Assembly: GCA_013331535.1 (NCBI GenBank)
Contig: DUGF01000075.1
Coordinates: 1,074 to 7,089 of the forward strand
Source of the DNA: Microcaldota archaeon
GTDB lineage: Archaea > Micrarchaeota > Micrarchaeia > Anstonellales > Bilamarchaeaceae
Length of the DNA: 6,016 bases
Reading direction: 5' to 3'
Position numbers and translations under genes: made by a program. The first letter of the stretch is position 1. Each line of letters begins with the position of its first letter. The notes under the pieces were generated by a model. It was not told the origin of the DNA and searched no databases. It saw only the letters and a list, made by a program, of their open reading frames with translations. Below are positions 5,901-6,016 of the stretch, piece after piece.

Positions 5901-6016
5901 ATGCAACCTGCCCTTTGTTTTCAACTGTTATGTAAAGCAGAGCTGTAGAGCCAGGAGTCATTGCAATTTCATCAATCGGATATAATTTCGATGATGATAT
6001 GGCTGGAAGCGGGTTT
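2944..6016 (-). CDS. Giant cysteine-rich surface protein with sequon tract (5' end outside window)
   Basis: The frame is open from the stop at 2944-2946 to the right edge, giving 1,023 visible residues. The ATG at 5959-5961 is internal, since 18 in-frame residues precede it and continue the same strand pattern. Residues below are numbered from that Met. Residues 1 to about 118 form a beta-rich region like CARDB/NEW3 sandwich domains (V-E-N-K-G-Q, then K-A-G-E-S-G-T-V). Eight domains of about 80-90 residues follow, each with four cysteines: C125-C205, C225-C307, C329-C415, C438-C516, C543-C626, C644-C720, C793-C873 and C902-C990. Linkers are proline-rich (PPPE, QPPPP, PPPPP, LPPPP), except after domain six. 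There, 17 N-x-T sequons run in a row (736-786). The pattern fits an extracellular, disulfide-bonded and heavily N-glycosylated protein: an S-layer-associated protein, adhesin or stalk. No C-terminal membrane anchor is present. A signal peptide or N-terminal anchor, if any, is off-window. I do not recognise a named family. Confidence 0.88.
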   Translation of the reverse strand, partial: NPLPAISSSKLYPIDEIAMTPGSTALLYITVENKGQVAFKVSSLALGPTSPGFTVGPGPASAANPFNPFGSPIQNVYNNELKAGESGTVILKVTAPSNIPDNAKIAFNLHITLTGPTCVDIDVSKYSLYFEYKIPSIPEADNCKFEPTSKTIDKGATDYFTLSCTDQNNAQIACPEDISVTANPSDILSLLLYEPTTGTTIVKVLGSGSGAVVATNSFPFFICYADITVPKVDVPPPEKKKDCVLAPSTQTINGTGNSVEYVLTCLQDAVAVPCPNSNEITVTMGNVVSFDSYTKLGSGQAKIQVTSKSEGSGSIAVSDKKEMFCSADVIVEKPTQPPPPVEPVKTCAISPSAQTVEGLGKNMEFTMLCYSDGKPSLCESTAPAAGLTVTNGIGTISSYSVKGKSSTLVNVTSTALGNGKLQVSTSKSGPVLCEADITVKSPPPPPINQTPTVYSCDVTPDNPLVTQNKPQTFLVDCFNNSKSIPCTGVSWGASPALGAKANMLLDNMAIFTISGSPGTLGSVSALPFNQATICSTNVVITAPLPPPPANETPVIPKIDSCEISPDSQSIEGQGVYTSYSLVCYANKTVATCPEFSGMSISIPNGVGSVEKYEVSKQIATIDVLTQSFGIGTLSVSSKNKSFSCSAALEVTEPAQPTVRNTCAIAPSGVTVTQNESSQFSVACMTNFVPAPCFNITWTARSIDAKLISFGHQFAIFNFTSPPGTLGEVDVDWNNDVLCTAAVLVDTPVLPPPGNLTNLTNLTNLTNLTNLTNLTNLTNLTNLTNLTNLTNLTNITNITNITNGTTGFREFCRITAPFVVVSNISFDMSLDCYDQIGLPVLCDNVAWGTSLPGGLYTWDALEDRGAIMTINYGGNLTFQITADVNKLFPYSCSANISLIGSGANITNLTNITNATEFFEACALKPYFWLAKPGEQHNFDLSCILDIVNGTTEDCSNVNWDVSTTDFSITEHSTNESKAIVTSAPVIGGNYTTILSATATGTKTGKKYKCTADLMLGGMFCHDYV
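3274..3309 (-). repeat. Second, short sequon cluster (NIT NLT NIT NAT)
   Basis: Four consecutive N-x-T sequons (residues 885-896) form the linker between domains seven and eight of the surface protein. The linker has no prolines. Its composition matches the long sequon tract at 3604-3756. Confidence 0.85.
3604..3756 (-). repeat. Tandem N-glycosylation sequon tract: 13 NLT, 3 NIT, 1 NGT
   Basis: In coding order (3756 down to 3604) the codons give thirteen N-L-T, three N-I-T and one N-G-T with no interruption, followed by another Thr. The 9-bp units are not identical in DNA. Leucine is written with all six of its codons (TTG, TTA, CTA, CTT, CTG, CTC), threonine with all four, and asparagine with both. 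The tract lies between domains six and seven, directly after P-P-P-G. Each unit is a canonical oligosaccharyltransferase acceptor, so the segment could carry dense N-glycans. Confidence 0.93.

Noticed and set aside
5959..5961. ATG as the start of the surface protein
   Set aside because: The frame stays open to the window edge, with 18 further residues (ending Y-P-I-D-E-I-A) that continue a beta-strand pattern. There is no signal peptide after this Met and no ribosome binding site before it.

Overview
The window looks archaeal, probably from a small-genome DPANN-type lineage seen in metagenomes, but it carries no rRNA or marker gene that would fix the taxon. The archaeal reading rests on three things. 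There is a KH-less beta-CASP metallo-beta-lactamase ribonuclease of aCPSF2 type. Translation signals are of the GGTGA and GGGG-rich kind just ahead of starts. There is also a very large cysteine- and sequon-rich secreted protein of the sort found on archaeal cell surfaces.

Left part (1-574): a four-helix-bundle (S23/IVP-type, TIGR02436-like) gene is broken by a one-base frameshift near 282. It is bracketed by two identical 24-bp direct repeats (1-24 and 549-572) that are 548 bp apart. Before the second copy lie a degenerate heptamer tandem repeat (525-550) and a possible 44-residue small ORF (440-574). The stop of that ORF directly abuts the start of the next gene. This is the most rearranged-looking part of the window.

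Middle, plus strand (575-2397): a complete beta-CASP ribonuclease (TTG start, all metal-binding and beta-CASP motifs present, charged insertion near the C-terminus) is followed after 20 bp by a DUF302-domain protein. The two probably form an operon.

Right part, minus strand (6016-2369): the 3' 3 kb of a giant surface protein is cut by the right window edge. It is followed after 5 bp by a class I glutamine amidotransferase related to the GMP synthase glutaminase subunit. That gene overlaps the DUF302 gene tail-to-tail by 29 bp. The surface protein has one N-terminal beta-sandwich-like region and then eight domains sharing one four-cysteine pattern. They are joined by proline-rich linkers and, in one place, by 17 uninterrupted N-glycosylation sequons (13 NLT, 3 NIT, 1 NGT). 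The sequon tract uses all six leucine codons, so it appears to be maintained at protein level.

No tRNA, rRNA, CRISPR array, transposase or convincing intrinsic terminator was seen. The items most worth following up are the sequon tract and eight-domain array, and the repeat-flanked broken four-helix-bundle gene.
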